From contig CP141148.1 of NCBI GenBank assembly GCA_035235625.1, positions 16,617,057-16,681,056 of the forward strand: a stretch of DNA of 64,000 nucleotides, given 5' to 3'. Positions 19,592 through 31,100 of this stretch are shown here, piece by piece. Below the pieces are notes generated by a model that worked only from the letters and a program-made list of their open reading frames with translations, searched no databases and was not told where the DNA came from. The position numbers and the translations under genes were made by a program. Within the stretch, counting starts at the first letter, position 1. Each line of letters begins with the position of its first letter. The stretch comes from Saururus chinensis (Eukaryota > Streptophyta > Magnoliopsida > Piperales > Saururaceae).

Positions 19592-20792
19592 TGGTGAATG
19601 ATGATGCCTTGTCAAACTTTAAGTGTGGTATGAATATGCATATATAAGTTTAGCATGAAGATGCACTTGATTTGAATGGTACTTTCTGATGGTTTTCACC
19701 CATGATTTCAGTAGGAACTAGGATTAAATGTTAATGTGCATGTGTGGGATGATTATGATGATGCATGAGGGGCTGATGAGAGCATGTATCATGAATTAGG
19801 ATTCATGTTTGCCTTACCCACATATGTACCATGTTCCATGCATCATAAAATGGATTTCTAAATAAAACTTTATCGAGATTAGCCGTAATTGATTGATTGG
19901 ATGTAACGATGTCAGGTTGTGTGCCTGATTAATTGATCGTTGGCTTATCAAAAATTGGTCAGTCCAAAAAGACATGATTTTGATTTGAGTTCTTGTGTGG
20001 AACATGGACACTCCCTAGGTTGAGTCAATCTAAGTATACATTAAATTGAGTTGAATGGTGACGAGTTGTGTACTCGTCATGTGGTTGAGATCTCTTGAGA
20101 TAGTCATCTGGACCCTAAGAATCCAAAGTGATATGCCTTTGTGCACCGGCTACCAAGTGTTCTAAGTTCCCTATGTGGGCATTTGGACTCTTCCCACCAC
20201 AGGAGATGTCCAGGGTGAACACACCTACTCTAAGTTCTTTGTGTGAGATTCAGACATCCTTGGCTAGGATTGTCCTGGGTGATCAGACTTTGGGGCTGAC
20301 TACCCCGAACACTTTAGGTTTCCTTCGTAGAAATCGGACTATGTCCAGCCTATGTGGCATGATTGTATTTTTCTCTATGATGGAGGCATTCACCATTTGT
20401 TGACGATACATGTGTATGAGATAATATTATGCCCAAGTTACACAGGTTATGTAGGGATAATTGAGATTATGTGATACATGTGAATATGACTTATTTTGCA
20501 TGATTTAGTATCATGTGATTGAGACTCTTATCATGCAGGGTGAATGATCTATTGATGAATAATATGAATATACATTATGTGATTATGGGTTGAAGACACG
20601 TGTTATGCAGGTTTATTGTTATGAAGGAGAATGACTTGTTATGCACGATTAGGGATGTGATTGTGTGAGAATCACTTATTATGCAGGATGGATGTTATGC
20701 CATAATGTGATTATGCATGCCATGATTAGTATGTTTGAGATAGTGGTATGCAGGATGATTATGTATGGATAAATAGGGGATGGTAAGAGATT
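19592..20792 (+). mobile_element. Element Z: truncated LTR fragment related to Y
   Basis: About 1.2 kb unlike the satellite but clearly homologous to the interior of element Y. Its 19,750-20,400 part parallels Y at 23,340-24,200, sharing the gctgatgagagca, 'cccacatatgtaccatg', gattgatcg-like, 'ggacatg...gagttc' and 'gactaccccgaac' blocks in the same order. It lacks the TG start and the GTGATA end seen in Y, so it is truncated at both sides. The last 350 bp are rich in 'gatgatt' and 'tatgcag' words with only partial match to Y. The open frame at 20,128-20,403 has no recognisable domain. Old relic, non-coding. Confidence 0.75.
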
Positions 20793-22036
20793 TGATCAAA
20801 CGTACTTAATGATGAACCAATCGGACAATTTTTTCTTAAGTTATATCTTTTTAATCGATTAAAATCGAAGTAAGTTAAGAATGTGCATAAATCATTATAT
20901 TGTTTAAAGTTTAAAGAGACATCGCATTCATTTGTTATGTTTATAATAACAAATCAAATTGACAAAGTGATTCAACAATTTAATCGTTCTTCCTTAACTT
21001 ATATGATTTCATTAGCTTAATAAGATTTAGAACAAAGCACCAAAGCCATCATGAATATATATTTAATTATTTTAAATGAAAATATACTCATTTCCTTAGT
21101 TTAAAAGAATGAATTAAATGTACTAAACTACGAAAAAATCAAACCACTTTTTGTAAAGTTATATCCTTTTAATCGATTAAAACCGAAGTAAGTTAAGAAT
21201 GTGCACAAATTGTTATATCATTTAAAGTATAAAGAGACTGCCATTTATTTGTTATGTTTGTAATAATGAATAAAATTGACAAAGTGGCCCTTAATTTATA
21301 TGATTTAATTCGCTTAACTAGATTTAGAACATTGCAATAAACCTCATCTCAAATGTATATTTAATTGTTTTAAATACCTACGTACTCATTTGCTATGTTC
21401 GAAAAAATGAATCAAGCGTACTAAATGATGATCCAATCGGCCCACTTTTATATTCTTTTAATCGATACAACCAAAGTAAGTTAAGAATGTGTACAAATTG
21501 TTATATCGTTTATAGTTTAAAGAGCCTCCTATTAATTAATTCATTACATTCATAATAACGAATCAAATTAACAATGTAATTCCACAATTTGATCGTTCTT
21601 CCTTTATTTATATAATTTTATTAACTTAACTTAATTTAAAACAGAGCAGTAAAGCTCTTCACAAATGTATATTAAATAGTTTTAGATGAAAATGTACTCA
21701 TTTGCCAAGTTCAAAAGAATAAATTAAACATACTAAATGACGAACTAAGCGGACCATTTTTTGTTAAGTTATTTCCATTTAATCAATTAAAACTGATGTA
21801 AGTTAAGAATGTTCACAAATGATTATATCGTTTAAAGTTTAAAGAGACCACACTTACATTCGTTACATTCGTAATAACAAATCATATTAATAAAGTGATT
21901 AGACAATTTGACCGTTCTTCATTAGCTTATATAATTTCATTTACTTAACTTGTTTTAGAAAATAACACCAAAGCTCATCACGAATATATATTTAAATATT
22001 TCAAATGAATATGTACTTATTTGCTAAGTTCAAAAT
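20793..22036 (+). repeat. Satellite A between Z and Y
   Basis: About four plus-oriented monomers. The first begins inside the 'atcaaacgtactta' part of the monomer, although the array left of Z stopped later in the monomer; about 60 bp of satellite is therefore present on both sides of Z. The last five bases, aaaat (22,032-22,036), are the left flank of Y. No gene. Confidence 0.93.
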
Positions 22037-22601
22037 TGTAAGATCCCTAATCTTAAACCGGTCTTCTTAATCCCTTCTAAATCTACCATTTTCCCTTTGT
22101 TTCAATTCGTTTTTAAACATCAAAACTACTGATTTGTATTTTTACTACAAACCCTAGCTCTCAAAATCCGATTTTTATGTTCAACAAGCTCTATCTAAGT
22201 TTTTAATTAGGGTTTTCTTTGTAAATCGGTTTTAATGGAGTTTAATTCAAACTCTATGTCTTTGTAAGGTTTTTAAGAAGGGTGACCATCAAATCTAAGC
22301 TTAATCAAGGGATAAGAGGTAATGGACTTTCGAAATTTCAGTTTATCTATGGTAAAACTCTTGATTTTGTGGTTTATTTTGAATAAAGTTACTTGATTTA
22401 GTGTTCTAATGGCATGATTAGAAAATGGTAATCTTTAATCCCGATTTTATAGGGTTTTATCTTATTATGATGTGGTTTAGCATTCTAGAAGTCATAGTGG
22501 ACTTTTGATGGTATTTAAGTTGTTAGATGATGATTTGAAGTGTTATAAATGGAGTTTCAGTTTGAAAATGTGAAAGGAAGAAGAAAGTTGTTTCTGCCTT
22601 G

Positions 22602-22770
22602 TTGGCGTTCGAACGGCCCTATGGACGTTCGAACGGCAACACTGTCAGATCGACAGATTTCCAGTTCAGCCGATCGAACAGCCTGATGGGCGTTCGAACG
22701 GCTAAATTGTAAATTTGAAATCTTCCTGTTTAGCCGATCGAATGGCCTTCTGGGCGTTCGAACAGCTACA
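22602..22770 (+). repeat. Short palindromic minirepeats in Y
   Basis: Four copies of a gcgttcgaacggc-like word (near 22,605, 22,625, 22,690 and 22,754) alternate with two copies of agccgatcgaa (near 22,668 and 22,732). The core cgttcgaacg is a perfect 10-bp palindrome in three of them. It is strongly GC-rich compared with the surroundings. Confidence 0.85.
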
Positions 22771-24072
22771 CAACAGAATTGTGTTCTAACTGCATGATGT
22801 TTATTTCAATGATTCCACTTTAACTTGCCAATTTTATATGAATGTAGAGTGTTTTGAACTATATTATGCTACTGGATAGGCACACTATTGAGGTTATGAA
22901 GTTGAGATATATAATTAGAGATTTGTGGAATGACTTATGGTTTGTGGCATGATGTTGGAATTGTCATCTTGAAATTATGAACGGTTGTTTCTCTATAGTT
23001 AAGCACATTTTCAGTAGGACTACAACCTATTAATGGACTGATTTGTCATGATAGAATGTAGTTAGTTGGTGTGTGGATGTTGGTGAATGTCATGGCTTAA
23101 GGATGAAATGAATGATCTTATATGTGGTTGAGTTTTGATTTGATTTGTGATTTCAATGATTCTTCTCCTATGATTTCCGTTAGAATTCATGATTAGATGT
23201 TAATGCTCATGTGTAGTGTAATGGTGAGTGAATTACAAGCATGTTGATATGCATTGAGTGAAGTGCTTCTACTATGTGCACACACACATGTGGGGTTTAA
23301 TGATGATATTGAAGCATGATATTATGATTATAAATGATGCATTAGGAGCTGATGAGAGCACTTATCATGAATTAAGATTCATGTATGCCTTGCCCACGTA
23401 TGTACCATGTTGCATGCATCATGAAAATGTATTTCCAATCGATCAGTTGTGTGGAACAGCCGAAGAGAAACCATTAGACACTTGTGGTATGAGACGCATT
23501 ATGTCAATGGATAGCTCTAAGGTTCGTTGCGCTAGTGCTTAGTTAAATTTGCTTCTATGGCGTCATGAATACTCATAGTATGGGACATGAGGACTAGAGT
23601 CGACATAGAAGTATTTTTATGTGCACACTCCAAGGCTTTATCGAGGTTAATCGAATTTGATCGATTGGATGCAATGTGGTGAAATTGTGTGCCGGTTTAA
23701 TCGGTCGTGGCTTAATCGAAATTTGATTAGTCCGAAAGGACATGTTTTGATTTGAGTTCCTGTGTGGAACATGTGCACTCCCCGGGTTGAGTCGAGTCAA
23801 GATGAGATTATATGAGGACGAGTCATACACTCGTTGCGGTTGAGATTTATTTATTGAGACAGTCGAACCTGGACCCTGAGAATCCAGTATGGTATGCTCT
23901 TTGCACCAGCTACCATGTGTTTATGGGTTTCCTACATGGGAACTCGGGCTCTCCCCTCCGCAGGAGATGTCCCAGAATAAACACCCCTGCTCTAGGTTCT
24001 CTTCGTGAAAATGTGACATCCTTGGCCAGGATTGTCTGGGGTGAGCAGCAATTAGGGATTGACTACCCCGAA

Positions 24073-24430
24073 CTTCTTAAATTCTTATGTAAATTTTGGA
24101 CCACGACACGCCTACGTGGCCTTGTCTGTGTTCCCGTCTTCGTGACGCTATTTGTGATTACTCCTTGATGGAGGCATTCTTTATATGATGTGATCTTCCT
24201 AAATTCTTGTGTAGAATTTGGATCATGATACGCCTACATGGCCTTGTCTGTGTTCCTGTCTTTGTGACGCTGTTTGTGATTACTCCTTGATGGAGGTATG
24301 CTTTATATGATGTGATGCATGATTGAATATGTATGTTAGAGATACATTTTACGTAGGTGGATATGATGTTGAGGCATGATTTGATATGTATGCTAGAGAT
24401 ACATTTCATGCATGTTGATATGATGTGAAT
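24073..24430 (+). repeat. Two tandem duplications in Y (122 bp and 57 bp)
   Basis: A 122-bp segment is present twice in direct tandem (24,073-24,194 and 24,195-24,316), with about a dozen differences. It is followed at once by a 57-bp segment repeated twice (24,317-24,373 and 24,374-24,430) around the shared word agagatacattt. Z has only one copy of the first unit, so the duplication arose in the Y lineage. Confidence 0.88.
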
Positions 24431-26000
24431 GACACCATGTGGATTATACACTATTAGGTTTAGGAGATATGTATGTGTGATCAGAAAATGATACATCTTG
24501 TCAATCTTTGATCTAAATGATTTTATTGCTATGTTATTGTATTTCCGATGATGATAGTTATATTAAAAAAGAACATTGCTGAGTTTGTTTAAACTCACCC
24601 CTCTTTTTTGTGTTTTTTCTTTGGGGCTGCGTGGTGCGACACACAAACTAACAAGATCTCCTCTTTGAGGAAAGATCGGAGATGACATGGATGTGATAAT
24701 GGAAACCCTTCTTTTGTGGATTGTTTCCCTTGTTTATGCTATTATGTTTAGAACCTTTGTGTAGGGTTCTTTGTTGGATTTTTATACTACTTTATACAGT
24801 TGTGATGTTTAAGACTTATTTTGAGCCAGTGTGGGCTTTAGTTGACTAAGCATGTGGGTTTGAGACTAGTTGTTTACTTTGTGTTAAGCAACTCTCTTTC
24901 TTTTCTTCTTATTTACTCTTGCTCAAAGGAATGTGCGTACTCCGTAATTCTGTTAGATCGCCCGTATTTAAGGGTTAAGTCTTCTGCTAAACAGTTTCTC
25001 AATTTTCCCTGGTCGCCCCCGCGCGCTTGACCGGCCCCTGGACTGGGTTCGGCTTGGGTCGGGCATCGCCGGGGTGTGATAGAAATAACTAATCAAATTT
25101 ATTAAATGATGATACTATCAGTCCACTTTTGGTCAAGTAATGTCCTTTTGATAGATTAAAATAGAAGTAAGTTAAGATTGTGCACAAGTCATTATATTGT
25201 TTAAAGTTTAAAAATATATCTCATTCATAATGTTTGTAATAATGAATCAAATTGACAAAGTGATTCTACAAGTTGACTGTTCTTCCTTAACTTATATGAT
25301 TTTATTCGCTTAAGTTGATTTAGTACAAAGCACCAAAGCTCGTTAGGAAAGTATATTTAATTGTTTTAAATAACTACGTAGTCTATTGCTAATTTCAAAA
25401 GAATTAATCAAACGTAGTAAATGATGAACCAATCGGACTACTTTTTGATAAGTTATATCTTTTTAATCGATTAAAACTGTAGTAAGTTAAAAATGTGTAC
25501 AAATTGTTATATTATTTAAAGTTTAAGAGACCTCCTAATTATTTCTTACATTCATAATAACTAATAAAATTTACAAAACGATTCTATAATTTGACTATTC
25601 TTCCTTAACTTATATAATTTTTATTTACTTAGCTAGATTTAAAATAAAGCAACAAAGCTTGTCACGAATGTATATTTAATCGTTTTAAATTAATACATAC
25701 TCATTTGCTAAGTTCAAAAGAATAAATCAAATGTACTAGACGACAAACCAATCGGGCCATTTTTGGTTAAGTTATATCCTTTTGATTGATTAACACTGAA
25801 GTAAGTTTATATGTACAAGGATTATTATATCATTTAAAGTTTAAAGACACCTCCTTTTAATTCATTACGTTCGTAATAATTAATCAAATTAACAAGGTAA
25901 TTCCATAGTTTGACCATTCTTCTTTAAATTATATGATTTTGCTCATTTAAATAGATTTATAACAAAGCACCAAAGCATGTCACGAATGAATTTTTAATTA

Positions 26001-26162
26001 TTTTAAATGAATACGTACTCATTTGCTAAGTTTAAAAGAATTAATTAAACTTTCTAAATGATGAATCAATTGGATCACTTTTTTTAAATGAATACGTACT
26101 CATCTACTAAGTTTAAAAGAATTAATTAAACTTACTAAATGATGAATCAATTGGATCACTTT
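26001..26162 (+). repeat. 81-bp tandem duplication within a satellite monomer
   Basis: The segment beginning ttttaaatgaatacg is present twice back to back (26,001-26,081 and 26,082-26,162), with very few differences. It is a partial-monomer duplication younger than the surrounding monomers, which differ far more from each other. Confidence 0.9.
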
Positions 26163-28015
26163 TGGTCAAGTTATATCTATTTAATCGATTAAAACCAATG
26201 TAAGTTAATAATGTGCAAAAATCGTTATTTTGTTTAAAGTTTAAAGAGACCACTCACTCATTTGTTACGTTACTAATGATAAATCAAATTTACAAAGTGA
26301 TTTCACAATTTAACCGTTCATCCATAACTTATATGATTTTCATTCACTTAAATAGGTTTAGAAGAAAGCACCAAAGCTTGTCACGAATGTATATTTAATT
26401 ATTTTAAATAACTACATACTCATTTGCTAAGTTAAAAATAATGAATCAAATGTACTAAATGACGAACTAATCAGACCACTTTTGGTTAAGTTATATCCTT
26501 TTGATAAATTAAAACTAAAGTAAGTTAAGAATGTGTATATATCGTAACATCATTTATAGTTTTGAGAACCCTCCAATTCACTTTTTACATTCATAATAAC
26601 AAATCAAATTGATAATGCAATTCCACAATTTGACAGTTCTTCCTTAACTTATATGATTTCATTTACTTAATTTGATCAAGAACAAAGCAGCAAAGCTCGT
26701 CACGAATGTATATTTAATTATTTTAAATAACTACATACAAAATGCTAAGTTCAGAAGAATAAATCAAACATACTAAATGATGAACCAATTGGCCCACTTT
26801 TGGTGAAGTTATATCCTTTTAGTCGATTAAAACCAAAGTAAGTTAAGAATGTGCACGAATCATTATATCATTTATAGTTTAACGAGACTATCTGATTCAT
26901 TCGTTATGTTCGTAATAACGAATCAAATTAACAAAGTAATTCCACAATTTGGTCCTTCTTCATTAACTTATATGATTTCACTCACTTAAGTAGATTTAAA
27001 ACAAAACACTAAAGCTCATTAAGAAAGTATATTTAATTATTTTAAATGAAAATGTCCTTATTTGCTAAGTTAAAAATAATGAATCAAACATATTTAATGA
27101 CAGATCAATCAGACAACTTTTGGTCAAGTTATATCCTTTTAATCAATTAAAACATAAATAAGTTAAGAATGTGAACAAATCATTATATCATTTAAAGTTT
27201 AAAGAGACCTCTTACTCATTTGTTATGTTTGTAATAACTAATCAAATTGACAAAGTGATTCCACAATTTAACCATTTTTTCTTAACTTATATGATTTGAT
27301 TCGCTTAACTAGATTTAGAACAAAGTAAGAAAGCTTGTCACGAATGTATATCTATTTTTTTTAAATAACAATGTACTCATTTGCTAAGTTCAAAAAAATA
27401 AATCAAATGTACCAAATGATGAACCAATCAAACCACTTTTCATGTAGTTATATCCTTCTAATTGATTAAAACTGAAGTACGTTAAGAATATGCAAAAATT
27501 ATTATATTTTTTAAAATTAAAAAAGACCTCTCATTCATTCTTTACATTCGTAATGACAAATCAAATTAACAAAGCAAATCTACAATTTGACTGTCCTTCA
27601 TTAACTTACATAATTTCGAACATAGCACCAAAGCTCATAAATATATATTTAATTATTTTAAATAAAAACGTATTCATTTGTTAAGTTTGAAATAATGAAT
27701 TAAACGTACTTAATGATGAACCAATCGGATCCTTTTTAGTCAAGTTATATCCTTTTAATATATTATAACCGAAGTAAGTTAAGTATGCACACAAATCGTT
27801 ATATCATTTGTAGTTTAAAGAGACCTCCCATTAATTTGTTTCGTTCATAATAACAAATTAAATTAACAAAGTGATTCCACAATTTAACCATTTTTAATTA
27901 ACTTTTATTATTTCATTCGCTTAACTAGATTTAGAACAAAGCCCCAAAGCTCGTCACGAATGTATATTTAATTATTTTCAATAACTATGTACTAATTTCC
28001 TTAGTTCGAAATAAT

Positions 28016-28193
28016 AAATTAAACGTACTAAATGACGAACCAATAGGACCACTTTTAGTAAAGTTATATCCTTTTAATTGTTGATTGAAACAGAAGTAAA
28101 TTAAGAAATTAAACATACTACATGACGAACCAATAGGACCACTTTTAGTAAAGTTATATCCTTTTAATCGATTGAAACAGAAATAAATTAAGA
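28016..28193 (+). repeat. 90-bp tandem duplication within a satellite monomer
   Basis: The segment from aaattaaacgtacta to the gaaacagaagtaaattaag stretch is repeated in tandem (28,016-28,105 and 28,106-28,193). The rare words 'ccaataggaccac' and 'agtaaagttat' are shared by both copies. Like the 26,001-26,162 case it points to recent slippage or unequal exchange on a sub-monomer scale. Confidence 0.9.
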
Positions 28194-31100
28194 ATATGCA
28201 CAAATCATTCATTTATAGTTAAAAGATACCTCCCATTCATTCGTTACTTACGTAATAACGAATCAAATCGCTATATCACTTATAGTTTAAAGATACCTCC
28301 CATTTAATTGTTTTAATTGAACAAAGCACCAAAGCTAGTCAAGAAAGTATATTTAATTGTTTTAATTGAAAATATACTTATTTCTTATGTTCAAAATAAT
28401 AAATCAAACATACTTAACAACAAACCAATCGGATAAGTTTTGGTTAACTTATATCATTTTAATTGATTAAAACCGAAGTAAGTTGAGAATGTACACAAAT
28501 CATTACCTTGTTAAAGTGTAAAGAGACCTCTCATTCATTTGTTACATTCGTAATAATGAATCAAATTGACAAAGTGATTCTACAATTTGACCGTTCTTCC
28601 TTAACTTATATGATTTTCTTCGCTTAACTAGATTTAGAACAAAGCCCTATAGATCATCACGAATGTATATTTAATCATTTTTAATAATGACATACTCATT
28701 TCCTAAGTTTAAAATAATGAATTAAACATACTAAATGACAAACTAATCGGACAACTTTTGGTAAAGTTATATCCTTTTAATCGATTAGAACCGAAATAAG
28801 TTAAGAATGTACATAAATCATTATATTATTTATAGTTTAAAGAGACCTCCCAATTATTTCTTACGTTCGTAACCAATCAAATTTACAAATCAATTCTACA
28901 ATTTGACTGTTATTCCTTGTTTATAAATTTTATTTGCTTAGTTAGATTTAGAACAAAGCAACAAAGTTTGTCACGGATTTATATTTAATTATTTTAAATG
29001 AATATGTTACTCATTTTTTAATTTCAAGATAATAAATCAAACGTACTAGACGACAAACCAATCAGACCATGTTTGATTAAGTTATATCCTTTTGATCGAT
29101 TAAATCTGAAGTAAGTTTAAAAAGACCTCCTATTTATTCGTTACCTTTATAATAATGAATCAAATTAACAAAGTGATTCTACAATTTAACCATTTTTTCT
29201 TAACTTATATAATTTCATTCCCTTAATTAGATTTAGAACAAAACACTAAAGCTTGTCAAGGATGTATATTTAATTATTTTAAATAAAAATATTCTAATTT
29301 GTTAAGTTCGAAAGAATTAATTAAACATACTAAATGACAAACTAATCGGACAATTGTTGGTCAAGTTATATCCTTTTAATTGATTAAAACCGAAATAAGA
29401 TAAAAATGTTCACAAATCGCTATATCGCTTATCGTTTAAAGAGACCTCCCATTTATTCATTGCATTCATAATAATGAATTAAATTAAAAAAATAATTTCA
29501 CAATTTGACCTTTCTTCATCAACTTATATAATTGCATTCCCTTAACTAGATTTAGAACAAACCACCAAAACTCGTAACGAATCTATATTTAATTCTTTTA
29601 AATGAGAATATACTCATTTGCTAAGTTCAAAACAAAAAATCAAATGTACTTAACAATGAACAATTCATACCCCTTTTGGCCAAGTTATATCCTTTTAATC
29701 GTTTAAAATTGAAATAAGTTAATAATGTGTACAAATCGTTATATCATTTATAATTTAAAGAGACCTCCCATTCATTCATTACATTTGTAATAATGAATCA
29801 AAATAACAAAGTGATTTCATAATTTGACCATTCTTAATTAATTTATATAATTTCATTCACTGAACTAGATTTAAAACAAAGCACTAAAGCTTGTCAAGAA
29901 TGTATATTTAATTGTTTTAAATGAAAATATACTCATTTGTTAGGTTTGAAATAATAAATCAAACATAATTGACGATGTACCAATTGAATAATTTTTTGTT
30001 AAGTAACCTTTTAATCGATTAAAACCAAAGTAAGTTAAGAATGTGTACAAATTGTTATATCGTTTAAAGTTTAAAAAAACCACCCATTTATTTATTACGT
30101 TCGTAATAACTAATCAAATTAACAAAGATATTTTACAATTTGACCGTTCTTCCTTGTCTTATATAATTTTATTCACTTAACAAGATTTAGAATAAAGCAT
30201 AGAAGCTCATTAAGAATTTATATTTAATTATTTTAAATTAATAATTACTCATTTTTTAAGTTCAAAATAATAAATTAAATGTACTAGACGACGAACCAAT
30301 CAAACCCTTTTTGGTCAGGTTATATCCTTTTGTTTGATTAAAACTAAAGAAAGTTAAGAATGTGCAAAAATCATTATATCGTTTAAAGTTTAAAGAGACT
30401 TCCCATTTATTCGTTATGTTTGTAATAATGAATCAAATTAATAAAGTAATTCGACAATTTGACCGTTCTTCCTTAGATTTAGAACAAAGTACTAAAGCTT
30501 CTCACGAATGTATATTTAATTATTTTAAATAAATACGTACTCATTTTCATAGTTGAAAAGAATTAATTAAATGTACAATACGACGAACCAATCAGAATAC
30601 TTTAAGTCAAGTTATATCCATTTAATCGATTAAAACCAATGTAAGTTAAAAATGTGCACAAATTGTTATTTTGTTTAAAGTTTACAAAAATCTCTATTTC
30701 ATTTGTTATGTTCGTAAAAATGAATCAAATTAATAAAGCGATTTCACAATTTGAAAGTTCTTCCTTAACATCTATGATTTCATTCGCTTAACTTGATTTA
30801 GAAAAAAGTACCAAAGCTCGTTATGAATGTATATTTAATTATTTTAAATAACTACATACTCATTTGCTAATTTTGAAATAATGAATCAAACATACTAAAC
30901 GACAAACCAATTGGCCTATTTTGTTCAAGTTATATCCTTTTGATTAATTAAAACCGAAGTAAGTTAAGAATGTGTAAAAATCATTATATCATTTATAGTT
31001 GAAAGAGACCTCCCATTTATTTGTTACATTCGTAATAACGAATCAAATTGATAATGCAATTCGGCAATTTTACCGTTCTTGCTTAACTTATATAATTCAT

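Larger units (their letters stand above)
22037..25081 (+). mobile_element. Element Y: solo-LTR-like gypsy relic, about 3.05 kb
   Basis: It starts tgtaagatcc and ends ggggtgtgata, and the satellite is in phase on the two sides. The flanking 5-mers are aaaat (left) and gaaat (right), a near-perfect target duplication. Length and terminal style match X1, but the interior differs, so Y is a second large-LTR family. Inside are a minisatellite-like block with repeated gcgttcgaacggc words (22,602-22,770), two tandem duplications (24,073-24,430), and a GC-rich tail after an 'aaactcacccctc' stretch near 24,590. No gag or pol domain is present. Solo LTR of a Ty3/gypsy element is the best reading; the clade is uncertain. 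Open frames at 23,258-23,542, 23,812-24,168 and 24,158-24,496 look like chance frames. Confidence 0.7.

Noticed and set aside
23258-24496. Open frames of 94-118 residues in Y as genes
   Set aside because: The homologous part of Z does not keep comparable frames, and tandem duplications and LTR context explain them.
26213-27684. Repeated MQKxLxxLKxK-type open frames in the satellite
   Set aside because: They come from the same monomer region and are open only by chance; most monomers have stops there.
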